From: Phytophthora colocasiae
Taxonomy: Eukaryota > Oomycota > Peronosporomycetes > Peronosporales > Peronosporaceae
Length of the DNA stretch: 64,000 bases
Reading direction: 5' to 3'
Assembly (NCBI GenBank): GCA_018806915.1
Contig: JAGKQI010000054.1
Location: 124,001 to 188,000 of the forward strand
Made by a program: the position numbers and the translations under genes. Positions 22,501 to 33,907 of this stretch are shown here, one piece after another (positions within the stretch are counted from its first letter, which is position 1; every line of letters starts with the position of its first letter). The notes beneath the pieces were generated by a model. The model was given only the letters and a program-made list of their open reading frames with translations. It searched no databases and was not told the origin of the DNA.

Positions 22501-24636
22501 TGGAGAAGGTGTATGACCAGGCTGGTGGCCGCAAGAAGACCCAAGTTCGAGCAGTGAAGCTCAGTGACGTAGGTTGGGGTGATGACAGAAACGGCCTGTG
22601 TGGAACGATGCAAGCTTGCGTTGAAAAATGCACTGCAATTGGCGCATCCGGACCCTGAAAAATTGCTCACTGTCTACACGGATGCTAGTGACGAGCATTG
22701 GGGGCCGCAATTACCCAGATTCCCGAGATCAAGCTCAGCGACCAATTAGTGAGCAGGAGCATGAACCATTGATGATGTTGAGCGGGTCTTTCTCGGGGCA
22801 GCACGACGATGGGCTATAGTGGAAAAGAAGCTTACGCGATAGTGGAAACTTGCCGACGAGCAGATTATTTGCTTCATCGCCCAGATGGGTTTGCACTGTT
22901 CACGGACCATCGAAACTTGTGCTACATTTTTGACCCACATAGTGTCGCGAAGTCTGTGGCCAAGTACACCGCGGACAAACTGCATCGCTGGTCACTCCTG
23001 CTGATGGGCTACCAGTACGAAATCCATGATATCGCTGGTGACGACAACGTATGGGCAGACTTATTGTCGAGATGGGGCTCGTCTTTCAAGACGGTTTGTG
23101 CAATTTGGCAAGTGCCACTACCTCTTTCTCCACAGCTGGAAGACAACTTCGTCTGGCCAACGCTTCAAGTTATTTCAACTGCTCAGAATTCAGCGCAACC
23201 ACCAAGAGATATGAAGCAGTGCCAAGATGACTCATTGTGGAAAGATAGAGACGGTCGCATCTGGATACCGGACGATGCAAACAGATCTGCAAGTCCGTGT
23301 GTGTGTTGTTGGACATTTTGGCATTGCTGGACACCAAGGTGCTGCGGTAACGCTACAGCAGATCAGTGATCGATTTGTGTGGACCGACATACAGAAGGAC
23401 GTTGAGTTTTTTGTTCGAAGATGTCTACACTGTGCTAGTACGCTTGGAGGTCCGCCTCAAGCACGGATTCTCGGTGAAGCTATGCACGCAGACCGCCCTA
23501 ACGAGCTAATCCATTGGGACTTCTTGTATTTAGGGGAGAGTATCACGAACCAGGAATATGTGTTAGTTATCAAAGACGACGCATCCAAGTTTACGTGGCT
23601 TTTGCCGAACGAGACGGCAGACGCAGATGCTACGTTTACAGGTCTAATGGAGTGGTTTGCGTCTTTTGGAGTGTGCCGAAGCTGGGTTAGCGATCAGGGA
23701 ACCCACTTCAAGAACAAGACAATCGAAGCTTTGCAACATGCACTCGGCGCACACCACCACTTCACTACGGCACGCTGTCCTTGGGCTAACGGGACAGCTG
23801 AAGTGGTAATGCGAGAAGTACTACGCTGCTGTCGTGCACTGCTGTCCGAGTGGAGGCTGCAGCCAAGTGAATGGCCCCGAGTAATCAAGATCGTGCAGAT
23901 GGTGCTAAACAACTCGCCGTCGCCATCACTGGGTGGAATAGCACCTATCACTGCAATGACAGGACTGACAGCTATGGGACCAACTGATCATATTGCGCTA
24001 CCTGGGCCTATTAAGACTACTACACTGGAGCAAATACAGGCTACCCAGCGCGATAACGTTGGACGTCTGAAGCAGGCACTAGAAGACATGCACAAACAGT
24101 GCAGCCGAGTAAATTCGAATGTGAGAGCTGCTGGTCGTGCTAGTCACGGCAACAAGAAAGGCACAACGATGGCACAGTTCGACATTGGGGATTTTGTGTT
24201 GTATGCTGATGTGTGGCAACATACGCGCAGTAAACTTCGCGTGAAGTGGTGTGGTCCAGCCCAAGTGACCGACACCGTGTCAAATTGGATATTCGTGATC
24301 CAAAACCTAGTAACAGGGCAAAAGCGGGAGGCGCATGCTAGTCGCCTAAAGTTCTACGCGGACGAGTCCCTGAATGTGACGAAGAACCTGTTATTGCACA
24401 TCGCCCACAACAGTGAAGGTCACGTGGTGGACAACTTGCTGGAAGCGCGCTACAATCGTCACGAGAAGCGCCATGAGATCAAGGTCCACTGGCGAGGTCT
24501 GAGCAAACACGAAGACTCGTTGGAACCCGCAGATGTTCTGCTGCAGGATGTCCCTGCTGTGGTTAAGGCTTTCGTTCACAGTAACGCAAAGCTGGCACCG
24601 GTGAAGGCGTTGCGCAAGGCGCTACAAGTCAAGTAG
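19507..24636 (+). pseudogene. chromovirus gag-pol, interrupted between reverse transcriptase and integrase
   Basis: The frame starting at 19507 is open to 22446. It contains a coiled-coil, Gln-rich Gag. A CCHC knuckle (CFKCGDQAHGVFQC, residues 442-455) follows, then an aspartic-protease-like DSAAEVS segment. The reverse transcriptase carries the metal-binding motif WIDDLLGY (near residue 895) in place of the usual Y-x-D-D. A single-base deletion near 22444 ends this frame. RNase H remnants (VYTDASDEHWG near 22670; later the DKLHRWSL segment) lie in several shifted frames up to ~23280. From 23290 to 24636 the integrase is open again. It shows the H-H-C-C zinc part (HFGIAGH, CLHC), the catalytic HWDFLY, SDQGTHF and ANGTAEV residues, and a C-terminal chromodomain (near 24415-24580). 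I describe the breaks only; I do not reconstruct the product. Confidence 0.88.
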
Positions 24637-24700
24637 CGACAACAGCTCTCAGTGTGGAGCGCTTGCATATCTACATTGAAAGATCTCCTCGAGGGGGAAG

Positions 24701-24961
24701 TGTTGTAGCTGAAGCTACATCGTCTTGCAGTTGCTGGGGTCAAGCCAAGCAACACAAGTACTTTGTAGAAGAGTTACGGCTACGACTACAGCAAGTAAGG
24801 ACGGTTGCTGAACTACGGAATGTTACGCAAGGACAGCAAGCATGGACCGTTATTACGTGGAATCCAATCTCTAAGAGCATACATAGGAAGAGAACAGCTA
24901 GTGAAAACTACAGGCTACTCAATACATATCACTTCTACATTTGCATTCGAGCGACACAACA
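24701..24961 (+). repeat. 3' LTR of chromovirus
   Basis: 261 bp, directly after the polypurine tract and followed by the ATAGT target duplication. No difference from the 5' LTR was seen. Confidence 0.93.
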
Positions 24962-25633
24962 ATAGTGTTACCAGCAGCAAGAGCAGGACCAAGCTTCCAC
25001 GCCATCATCAGCAACGGGAAGTTCCACGGGATGATCTGAGCGCACACACCAACAGGTTCAGCCTTTGTGTAGCATAGGTAAGGTCCCGAAACGGGGATGA
25101 CGGATCCGTGGATCTTGTCGGGCCAGCCAGCGTAGTAGCGGAGAGTCTTGATCACAAGTCCGAGGTCGGCAGCTTTGGCGACCGAGCACGGCTTTCCGTT
25201 GTCAAGCGCTTCTAGAGCCGAGAGCTCGTCGATGTTCTCCTCAATGAGCTCAGCAAGACGGTAGATGAGCTTGCCACGGTCTTCAGCGGACATAGTACGC
25301 CACGGACCATCAAAAGCCGCACGGGCAGCAGCCACAGTGGCGTCAATGTCAGCGGTGCCGCCTTCAGCGACATCCGCGATCTTCTCCTCCGTAGCAGGGT
25401 TGAACGTCTCGAAGGTTTTGCCCTTGACGGACGGCACGAACTCACCGTTGATGAGCAGGTTGGTCTGCTTGACGGGCACCTGGGCCGAAAAGTGACGCGA
25501 CAGCACCAGCGGTGAAGCCTTAAAGGCAGTAGCAGCAGTCTTGACAGCGAAGACACTGGAGTGGCGGGGAACTTGACGCAAAATGTGGCGCTGCATGGTT
25601 CGGAGGGCTTTGGTCGCTTGCTCTGGACGAGGC

Positions 25634-25649
25634 AAATTGCAGAATGAGC
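25634..25649 (-). promoter_or_regulatory. perfect oomycete initiator of ALDH copy A
   Basis: The minus strand reads GCTCATTCTGCAATTT, a full match to GCTCATTYYNCAWTTT. It lies 37-53 bp upstream of the ALDH A start at 25596. Copy D carries the same core at 49692. Confidence 0.75.
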
Positions 25650-26462
25650 CTTTGCGGTCGTTGACTGCAAACCTGTGCTACACGCGTTGAAGAGCGGGGT
25701 CCTCTGCCCTCCACGAGGGTAGTCGCGGCTTGTACAGTATCATGCCAATGTATTGTTGATACATGCCTCATCCAGCCGGCTCAAATCTGCACCGTTTCGT
25801 GACAACAACATGATCACAGGATATTATACATTAGTGGGTTTTTATAACAATGCTCAACAATTCAAGTTATTAATTATTAAAGGTTATGTATTGTGTCCGT
25901 TGAAGAGACTTGGTCTCATCAAGGAAAACGCAAAGAGCTTCAATCTCGACTGGAAAATAAAAAAGTCGAGTCGAGGGAGGCCAAATCTCGAGTGGAAAGT
26001 TGCTTTCGAAGCGTGCATTGCAAAAGCTCAGTTCGTTCTGTTGTAAGATCCTGAAGTGTCGATGCCTTTCAACACACAAGCGACGACTTTTTCAACCGAT
26101 GTTTGCCGGTGGTTTTTGTAAATTCACGCAGACTTGGTAGGAATTTTGAGCTGTCTTCGTTTGGCGAATGTACAATAAGGCTCATGCTTGCGTATCGGCG
26201 GATGAACTGCAGACGAAAACTTGTGCGCGTGCATGTGCCGGGCCGGTACAGCAGGTTGAGGTTACTTCATGTTGAAGTTGATTCCATGGCATCCAACCGA
26301 ATCGAGATACAGTACACTCGAGCACGTGAACCATTTCAACGCGCGATTCCAAACTCTCAGCCAGCTTCGATAAAAGTACAAACGGTATGAACTCTGGGGA
26401 TGTTTTTATAACTTGAGTGCGCATTAATTTCATAGTTTAAAATGACCGAAGGCACGGCTCAC
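25650..26462. other. intergenic region between ALDH A and ALDH B, no gene seen
   Basis: About 0.8 kb of AT-rich sequence. Short open frames show no recognisable domain. It does not resemble the region between copies C and D beyond the first ~60 bp upstream of A. Confidence 0.4.
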
Positions 26463-28040
26463 CTAAGGCATCGAATCATCTGGGCGTTTGATGATCACCG
26501 TCTTGTGCTCCAGGTAGTTACGAAGACCCAACTCGCCGTTCTCGCGACCAATGCCAGAGTCCTTGAAACCACCGAACGGAGTGTTCGAGTCGAACACGTC
26601 GTAGCAGTTCACGTACACCGTACCCGTGCGGATGCCGTTCGAGATCTTGATGGCGTTGTCGATGTTGCTCGTCACAACGCCACCACCAAGGCCGTACTCA
26701 GAGTCGTTGGCGCGGTGAATAACCTCGTCGATGGTCTTGAACTTGAGGATGGACATGACAGGGCCGAAGATTTCCTCACGAGCAATGGTCATGTCGTCTT
26801 CAACATCCGCGAACACGGTGGGCTCGATGAACCAACCCTTGTCGCCCTTGCGGTGTCCACCTGCCACAAGACGAGCACCCTCCTCCTTGCCCTTCTCGAC
26901 GTAGCCCAGGATCTTCTTGAACTGCGCCTCGTCAATCTGAGAGCCCTGGTCGGTCTTGTCATCGAACGGATCTCCGACAATGCGAGCATTCGCGGCCTCA
27001 GCAGAGCGCTTGACGAATTCGTCGTAGATCCCCTCCTGCACGAACACGCGCGTGCCCGAGATGCAACACTGACCCTGGTTCATGAACAGACCCAGCTGCG
27101 ACTGCTTGATGGCAAGGTCGATGTCTGCGTCGTCTAGGATAATGTTCGCGGACTTGCCGCCCAATTCCAGAGTGATACGCTTCAGGTTGCTCACGTGCGA
27201 AGTACGCATGATCTGGTACCCGACTTCCGTCGATCCGGTAAATGCGACCTTGTCCACGTTAGGGTGTTGAGCGAGGTGGCGTCCAGCGTTGGCTCCAACA
27301 CCAGGCACAATGTTCACTACACCCTTGGGGAATCCAGCCTCAACAATCAGCTCACCGACGCGTAGAGCAGAGAGAGCAGTCTGCTCTGCAGGCTTCAGCA
27401 CGATAGTGTTACCAGCAGCAAGAGCAGGACCAAGCTTCCACGCCATCATCAGCAACGGGAAGTTCCACGGGATGATCTGAGCGCACACACCAACAGGTTC
27501 AGCCTTGGTGTAGCATAGGTAAGGTCCCGAAACGGGGATGACGGATCCGTGGATCTTGTCGGGCCAGCCAGCGTAGTAGCGCATCGTCTTCAGCACGAGT
27601 TTGACGTCATTCTCCTTGGCGACGTGGAACGGCTTGCCATTGTCCAGAGCCTCCAGAGCCGCGATCTCGTCAATGTTCTCCTCGATGAGGTCCGCGAGCT
27701 TGTAAATGAGCTTGCCACGGTCTTCAGCAGACATAGTGCGCCACGGACCTTCAAACGCATCGCGGGCAGCAGCCACTGCAGCGTCAATGTCGGCGTTCAC
27801 AGCCTCCGACACATCGGCGATCTTCTCCTCCGTGGCGGGGTTGAACGTCTCGAAGGTGCGGCCACTCGAGGATGGCACAAACTCGCCATTGATCAGCAGA
27901 TTTGTCTGCTTGACTGGCACCTTGGACGAGAACTGGCGGGTCAGTGAGACTGGCGAGGCCTTGGCGGCCGTAACAACGGTGGCGAGAGCGAAAGCATTGG
28001 CCTGGACGCATGGCAGAGTGCGCAGAATGTGGCGCTGCAT
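26463..28040 (-). CDS. mitochondrial aldehyde dehydrogenase, copy B (intact)
   Basis: An uninterrupted, intron-free gene for 525 residues, close to the length of ALDH2-type enzymes. These oxidise aldehydes to acids with NAD+ in the mitochondrial matrix. Residues 1-~38 ([17 protein letters not shown]...) are basic, hydroxylated and free of acidic residues, as in a mitochondrial presequence. The Rossmann-type cofactor region includes PWNFPLLM and [10 protein letters not shown]. The general base glutamate lies in LELGGKSAN and the catalytic cysteine in NQGQCCISG. The C-terminal signature [15 protein letters not shown] is complete. The open frame extends upstream of the ATG, but that part is the leader, since the initiator lies at 28078-28093. 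The gene is the left arm of the inverted duplication with copy C. Confidence 0.93.
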   Translation of the reverse strand: MQRHILRTLPCVQANAFALATVVTAAKASPVSLTRQFSSKVPVKQTNLLINGEFVPSSSGRTFETFNPATEEKIADVSEAVNADIDAAVAAARDAFEGPWRTMSAEDRGKLIYKLADLIEENIDEIAALEALDNGKPFHVAKENDVKLVLKTMRYYAGWPDKIHGSVIPVSGPYLCYTKAEPVGVCAQIIPWNFPLLMMAWKLGPALAAGNTIVLKPAEQTALSALRVGELIVEAGFPKGVVNIVPGVGANAGRHLAQHPNVDKVAFTGSTEVGYQIMRTSHVSNLKRITLELGGKSANIILDDADIDLAIKQSQLGLFMNQGQCCISGTRVFVQEGIYDEFVKRSAEAANARIVGDPFDDKTDQGSQIDEAQFKKILGYVEKGKEEGARLVAGGHRKGDKGWFIEPTVFADVEDDMTIAREEIFGPVMSILKFKTIDEVIHRANDSEYGLGGGVVTSNIDNAIKISNGIRTGTVYVNCYDVFDSNTPFGGFKDSGIGRENGELGLRNYLEHKTVIIKRPDDSMP

Positions 28041-29652
28041 ACTGGTTTTGTGTCTTGGAGGGTGTGGACGAAAGCGCAAAAAGCGGAATGAACTTGAACC
28101 CATTGGCAGACCCAGCAGCAACAAGTCTCCGCAATCCGCCACAACTCGAGGCGCGGATTTGGGATGCAGTTCCAGCCGATCTGCACGACGCCAGGCGGAA
28201 GCACCGTCATCCCATTGCAAGGTGAAGGCGCTCGACACGTGCTGTGCGCAATCTCGTGATACAAGATACATGTACGACAAAGCGAGAAGCCGCACCAAGC
28301 GGCCACACGTTGTGTAGTCCGGCTGGGTGGCAGCGCGCACACACACAATACAGTACGCCTGCCTTCTTGCAGATATCTTGGAGGTTTGGGGAGAGCACTT
28401 TCACCAAAAACACGATTTGCAGGTTGAAGCGCTTGCGGGTAGACGTGGCTATCGCTTCAGGAAGTTCGAGTTGTCGACGAAGAACGAGTGTGAAAAAGGG
28501 GAGGCAGTTCACAAACTTCAGAATTTGACGATGGAAATGAGCCTTGTCCAATGGGCAGCAGCGACTACAGTAAATGGATTTGATAGTAATTACTGGTATC
28601 GTTGCGCCTGCTTGCATGTTACCGGTGTGGCATTGTCTTCGCAAGTCTAGCCCTTTCACGCTGCTTGGGTGGCATACATGTCCTGTACTTTGCATGGTAC
28701 AGTAATTGCTGCTTGGTCTCGTCCCTCCTCGGCGTTTCAAACGAGTAGAGCGGACAGGACAGCCGTGCCAGCAATTGGCACAGTAGTCTGTACAATTGTG
28801 ATCTCGTCAATCCATGTAGCAGACGAGTACCCACCACTGAGCCACCAGGACAATGCATGTGCGACTTCTGACAGAAGTCGGCGTGCATTTACGCACTGTA
28901 GCCCCACGGGGTGGTTGTCAGTGGATTTTAATGGCGCCGATCCAAGAGCTCGGCGGCTTTTACAAGACACCGGAGAGAGTCCGCGCACCGCCGGTAACTC
29001 TCCCACAAACGAAGCGATACCGTACAGACCGACCAGCACCACGGGCCGAAGATGACTCTCTGCGTTCGTTGCAAATCGCTAATCACCGCTCGCGCTCCGA
29101 CTGTGGCATTTTGCGTCTCGGCTGATTAAAAGTGACAGCAAGTGAAGTTCAATTCTGAAGCATAGCACCAGCTGGTGCACCAGATGAGGCGGACTGACGT
29201 CGTAAAGCGGAAACAAGACGGTGCTTTTGCGTCGGATAAGCGAATATGGGCGCGGAGTTTACAGCTTGATCACGTTCGTCGGTTGAACGACCGCCGGAAG
29301 CACGCGATCTTTCATCGGGAAAGCAAATCCTGCTGACAGATTTGCGTCTGGAAAGCGAATCTGGCAGCTACGTTTACAGACACTTACTTCAACCTCCGGT
29401 CGGCACGCTTCAACAGTTGAATCCACTGCAGTATCTAGCCAAATGCCAGTATGATGCGTTGTAGAAGACGGAGAGATGAGATCCGGCGAAGCGCAGGTGC
29501 GTGTGTACGTGAAGGTTATCTACATCCGAAACTTGACGCAGGAGAAGCCTCGGTAGGCTGGCTACCCTACTTGTGCAACACAAGCACAAGTGGTGCTTTG
29601 CGATTTTCCTTGCCGTGACTGGCAGTCATTGGCTGCATTCGATGGAGTTGGC
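26464..29652 (-). repeat. left arm of ~3.2-kb inverted duplication (ALDH B arm)
   Basis: This stretch is repeated in inverted orientation at 30708-33627 plus 48484-48753 (the 14.85-kb insertion splits the right arm). Identity continues through the ALDH coding region, its promoter and about 1.6 kb of non-coding upstream DNA. Only scattered substitutions and small indels were seen, for example a six-base difference near 28270. The outer limit falls within the ALDH stop codon, and the inner limit is at GGAGTTGGC. Confidence 0.92.
28078..28093 (-). promoter_or_regulatory. initiator-like element of ALDH copy B
   Basis: The minus strand reads GTTCATTCCGCTTTTT, matching 14 of 16 positions of the oomycete initiator. 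It lies 38-53 bp upstream of the ATG at 28040. The same element precedes copy C. Confidence 0.6.
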
Positions 29653-30707
29653 CTCTATTACTTCTAAGTTTTTCCACCCCGATATTGCTGGAGGTTTGGT
29701 CTGATCGAAAGACAAACTGTTAGCCCATGCGGTCGCCCCCTGCATGTAAATGTCGTACCGAATACTACCTGATTTTTATGGAGTTGATGTCATCTTGTTA
29801 ACGCAATGCTCGAAAGAAACCCCGTCAAACCTCACAGTTTCCTCTGCTCCCTTGAAGGAAACTGAGGGGGATCTAGCAGCTCCAGCTTCACGTTAACAGG
29901 GTATTTTTTTCATATCGTCCTTTGACATCAACTCCATCATTTCCAGCACTGGCAATGGTTACTTTCCGTAGATGGTTCTACGACTTTACTTTGACATATA
30001 ACCAGGTAGCTTCGTTGATAAATACTTGTTTTCCAAGCCTAAGTAGGCGAATCAATATATGAATAATGAACAAGGCAGTTGAGTTAGATCGCCAATTTCA
30101 TTTCGCTCATGACAGGTTTGGCTTAAAAAATTACTACATTTCTAACTTAATGACTTCCTTTGGATGATTTCAATTGACAAACAGCAGTCCATGTACTACC
30201 AGGAGCTCGTTGAGTGTTGACAACGCTGTCACAACACCAGAAACAAGCTAGAAAACATGACCGAGACCGCGGAGAGCACGCAGCCATCAGACTACAAACC
30301 TACCTCGGGTGGGGTCATACCCACCTTGGTCACCAAGTTGCTGCGGTGTACTCCAGATCAACCGAACAAAACCACAGAGCTGATCCGTCGGAGGAACCCG
30401 CAACACAAGTGTAAACACAAGAGTAGGGGTAGAAGTACTGCGTGAGTTTTGAAGCATGATTGTTTATTGCATGAAGGCTTCTGTAGGTGGAAGGCCGATG
30501 ATCTCACTCAGTCGCTGAGTTTCGACAAAGCTACACTAGAAAATGTTGCGTTATCGGTCAATATCAAGCGAAGTAACGAATGTAAAATGAAAAACGAGAA
30601 TAGCACACAATCTAAGACGGTCAATAGGACATTATCGTGGTTTTGGTGCAACGTGGTGCACCACGGAGGTTTTGGCGGATATTGACCCCGAAACGAAACG
30701 TGCACAA
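29653..30707. other. spacer of the inverted duplication
   Basis: 1055 bp that are not shared between the arms. No gene is convincing. The part 29778-29937 is bounded by a perfect 15-bp inverted repeat (ATGGAGTTGATGTCA). It contains further internal complementary segments, so it can form a branched hairpin and may be a small transposable element. The remainder shows only short frames without domains. Confidence 0.6.
29778..29937. repeat. 160-bp hairpin-forming sequence in the spacer
   Basis: Positions 29778-29792 and 29923-29937 are exact inverted 15-mers. Positions 29796-29803 and 29891-29898 (TGTTAACG/CGTTAACA) are also complementary. A further stem lies around CAGTTTCC and GGAAACTG inside. 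This resembles a small foldback element. No target duplication was established. Confidence 0.5.
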
Positions 30708-33627
30708 GCCAACTCCATCGAATGCAGCCAATGACTGCCAGTCACGGCAAGGAAAATCGCAAAGCACCACTTGTGCTTGTGTTGCACAAGTAGGGTAGCC
30801 AGCCTACCGAGGCTTCTCCTGCGTCAAGTTTCGGATGTAGATAACCTTCACGTACACACGCACCTGCGCTTCGCCGGATCTCATCTCTCCGTCTTCTACA
30901 ACGCATCATACTGGCATTTGGCTAGATACTGCAGTGGATTCAACTGTTGAAGCCGACCGGAGGTTGAAGTAAGTGTCTGTAAACGTAGCTGCCAGATTCG
31001 CTTTCCAGACGCAAATCTGTCAGCAGGATTTGCTTTCCCGATGAAAGATCGCGTGCTTCCGGCGGTCGTTCAACCGACGAACGTGATCAAGCTGTAAACT
31101 CCGCGCCCATATTCGCTTATCCGACGCAAAAGCACCGTCTTGTTTCCGCTTTACGACGTCAGTCCGCCTCATCTGGTGCACCAGCTGGTGCTATGCTTCA
31201 GAATTGAACTTCACTTGCTGTCACTTTTAATCAGCCGAGACGCAAAATGCCACAGTCGGAGCGCGAGCGGTGATTAGCGATTTGCAACGAACGCAGAGAG
31301 TCATCTTCGGCCCGTGGTGCTGGTCGGTCTGTACGGTATCGCTCGTTTGTGGGAGAGTTACCGGCGGTGCGCGGACTCTCTCCGGTGTCTTGTAAAAGCC
31401 GCCGAGCTCTTGGATCGGCGCCATTAAAATCCACTGACAACCACCCCGTGGGGCTACAGTGCGTAAATGCACGCCGACTTCTGTCAGAAGTCGCACATGC
31501 ATTGTCCTGGTGGCTCAGTGGTGGGTACTCGTCTGCTACATGGATTGACGAGATCACAATTGTACAGACTACTGTGCCAATTGCTGGCACGGCTGTCCTG
31601 TCCGCTCTACTCGTTTGAAACGCCGAGGAGGGACGAGACCAAGCAGCAATTACTGTACCATGCAAAGTACAGGACATGTATGCCACCCAAGCAGCGTGAA
31701 AGGGCTAGACTTGCGAAGACAATGCCACACCGGTAACATGCAAGCAGGCGCAACGATACCAGTAATTACTATCAAATCCATTTACTGTAGTCGCTGCTGC
31801 CCATTGGACAAGGCTCATTTCCATCGTCAAATTCTGAAGTTTGTGAACTGCCTCCCCTTTTTCACACTCGTTCTTCGTCGACAACTCGAACTTCCTGAAG
31901 CGATAGCCACGTCTACCCGCAAGCGCTTCAACCTGCAAATCGTGTTTTTGGTGAAAGTGCTCTCCCCAAACCTCCAAGATATCTGCAAGAAACATGTCTT
32001 CCGGAGGCAGGGGTACTGTAACTTATGCGCGCGCTGCCACCCAGCTGGACTACACAACGTGTGGCCGCTTGGTGCGGCTTCTCGCTTTGTCGTATCTTGT
32101 ATCACGAGATTGCGCACAGCACGTGTCGAGCGCCTTCACCTTGTAATGGGATGACGGTGCTTCCGCCTGGCGTCGTGCAGATCGGCTGGAACTGCATCCC
32201 AAATCCGCGCCTCGAGTTGTGGCGGATTGCGGAGACTTGTTGCTGCTGGGTCTGCCAATGGGTTCAAGTTCATTCCGCTTTTTGCGCTTTCGTCCACACC
32301 CTCCGAGACACAAAACCAGTATGCAGCGCCACATTCTGCGCACTCTGCCACGCGTCCAGGCCAATGCTTTCGCTCGCGCCACCGTTGTTACGGCCGCCAA
32401 GGCCTCGCCAGTCTCACTGACCCGCCAGTTCTCGTCCAAGGTGCCAGTCAAGCAGACAAATCTGCTGATCAATGGCGAGTTTGTGCCATCCTCGAGTGGC
32501 CGCACCTTCGAGACGTTCAACCCCGCCACGGAGGAGAAGATCGCCGATGTGTCGGAGGCTGTGAACGCCGACATTGACGCTGCAGTGGCTGCTGCCCGCG
32601 ATGCGTTTGAAGGTCCGTGGCGCACTATGTCTGCTGAAGACCGTGGCAAGCTCATTTACAAGCTCGCGGACCTCATCGAGGAGAACATTGACGAGATCGC
32701 GGCTCTGGAGGCTCTGGACAATGGCAAGCCGTTCCACGTCGCCAAGGAGAACGACGTCAAACTCGTGCTGAAGACGCTGCGCTACTACGCTGGCTGGCCC
32801 GACAAGATCCACGGATCCGTCATCCCCGTTTCGGGACCTTACCTATGCTACACCAAGGCTGAACCTGTTGGTGTGTGCGCTCAGATCATCCCGTGGAACT
32901 TCCCGTTGCTGATGATGGCGTGGAAGCTTGGTCCTGCTCTTGCTGCTGGTAACACTATCGTGCTGAAGCCTGCAGAGCAGACTGCTCTCTCTGCTCTACG
33001 CGTCGGTGAGCTGATTGTTGAGGCTGGATTCCCCAAGGGTGTAGTGAACATTGTGCCTGGTGTTGGAGCCAACGCTGGACGCCACCTCGCTCAACACCCT
33101 AACGTGGACAAGGTCGCATTTACCGGATCGACGGAAGTCGGGTACCAGATCATGCGTACTTCGCACGTGAGCAACCTGAAGCGTATCACTCTGGAATTGG
33201 GCGGCAAGTCCGCGAACATTATCCTAGACGACGCAGACATCGACCTTGCCATCAAGCAGTCGCAGCTGGGTCTGTTCATGAACCAGGGTCAGTGTTGCAT
33301 CTCGGGCACGCGCGTGTTCGTGCAGGAGGGGATCTACGACGAATTCGTCAAGCGCTCTGCTGAGGCCGCGAATGCTCGCATTGTCGGAGATCCGTTCGAT
33401 GACAAGACCGACCAGGGCTCTCAGATTGACGAGGCGCAGTTCAAGAAGATCCTGGGCTACGTCGAGAAGGGCAAGGAGGAGGGTGCTCGTCTTGTGGCAG
33501 GTGGACACCGCAAGGGCGACAAGGGTTGGTTCATCGAGCCCACCGTGTTCGCGGATGTTGAAGACGACATGACCATTGCTCGTGAGGAAATCTTCGGCCC
33601 TGTCATGTCCATCCTTAAGTTCAAGAC
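30708..33627 (+). repeat. right arm of inverted duplication (first part; continues at 48484-48753)
   Basis: The inverted copy of 26464-29652. It is interrupted after 33627 by the large LTR element and resumes at 48484, after the target duplication. Arm length without the insertion is about 3.19 kb, equal to the left arm within a few bases. Confidence 0.9.
32268..32283 (+). promoter_or_regulatory. initiator-like element of ALDH copy C
   Basis: Reads GTTCATTCCGCTTTTT, identical to the element before copy B. It lies 38-53 bp upstream of the ATG at 32321. Confidence 0.55.
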
Positions 33628-33907
33628 TGTTGAAGTTACCATCTCTGCAGTGATGACACCTATCTAGGGGTATTAAATTGTGCAGTTCCATATAGAGAAA
33701 TCGTACCTAACTGGACTGGTTGGTGGAGAATAACTCCCCTCCAGAACACCAGAATCTCTAATTCATCACTTCTGCTTTTTACAAGCTCCCACACAACTAC
33801 TTCTTTTACCATCTCCAAGACACAAGGCCTCTCCTTTTATTCACTCAGATCCTTCTTTAAGACCTACCTGTCGTACTAATATCTCTGCGCAAATCATTAC
33901 TTCAACA
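33628..33907 (+). repeat. 5' LTR of outer non-autonomous element
   Basis: 280 bp, TG...CA, identical by eye to 48199-48478. Confidence 0.92.

Larger units (their letters stand above)
19214..24961 (+). mobile_element. Ty3-type chromovirus LTR retrotransposon inside ALDH copy A
   Basis: A 5748-bp element bounded by two 261-bp LTRs starting TGTTGTAG and ending CAACA. The five-base target duplication ATAGT flanks it at 19209-19213 and 24962-24966. A purine tract (GAGGGGGAAG) precedes the 3' LTR. The domain order gag, protease, reverse transcriptase, RNase H, integrase, chromodomain places it in the chromovirus branch of Ty3/gypsy. The two LTRs look identical base for base, indicating a recent insertion. 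The coding region is interrupted, so this copy cannot be autonomous as written. Confidence 0.95.
18270..25596 (-). pseudogene. aldehyde dehydrogenase copy A, split by a chromovirus and frameshifted
   Basis: The N-terminal part is at 25596-24967 and the C-terminal part at 19213-18270. The 5.75-kb insertion between them is listed separately. The coding parts are almost identical to intact copy D (49759-51333), including the mitochondrial presequence [14 protein letters not shown], the GSTEVG nucleotide-binding loop, the E-L-G-G-K glutamate segment and the GQCC catalytic cysteine. The two parts add up to 1574 coding bases, one fewer than copy D. The missing base is in the run at 18832-18834, where GTAATGCC replaces GTAAATGCC. 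The gene is therefore disrupted twice. It could give no full-length enzyme unless the deletion is a sequencing error and the element were removed. Confidence 0.92.

Noticed and set aside
19214..24961. A giant intron in ALDH copy A
   Set aside because: Target duplication, LTRs and pol domains identify a retrotransposon, and the other three copies have no intron at this site.
26442..27137. 231-codon frame antisense to ALDH B, also seen at copies A, C and D
   Set aside because: It appears wherever the ALDH coding sequence is, on the opposite strand, as a by-product of codon usage.
28619..28888. 89-codon frame repeated at 31467-31736
   Set aside because: Present twice only because the region lies in both arms of the inverted duplication. 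No domain, and no codon-level conservation can be judged.
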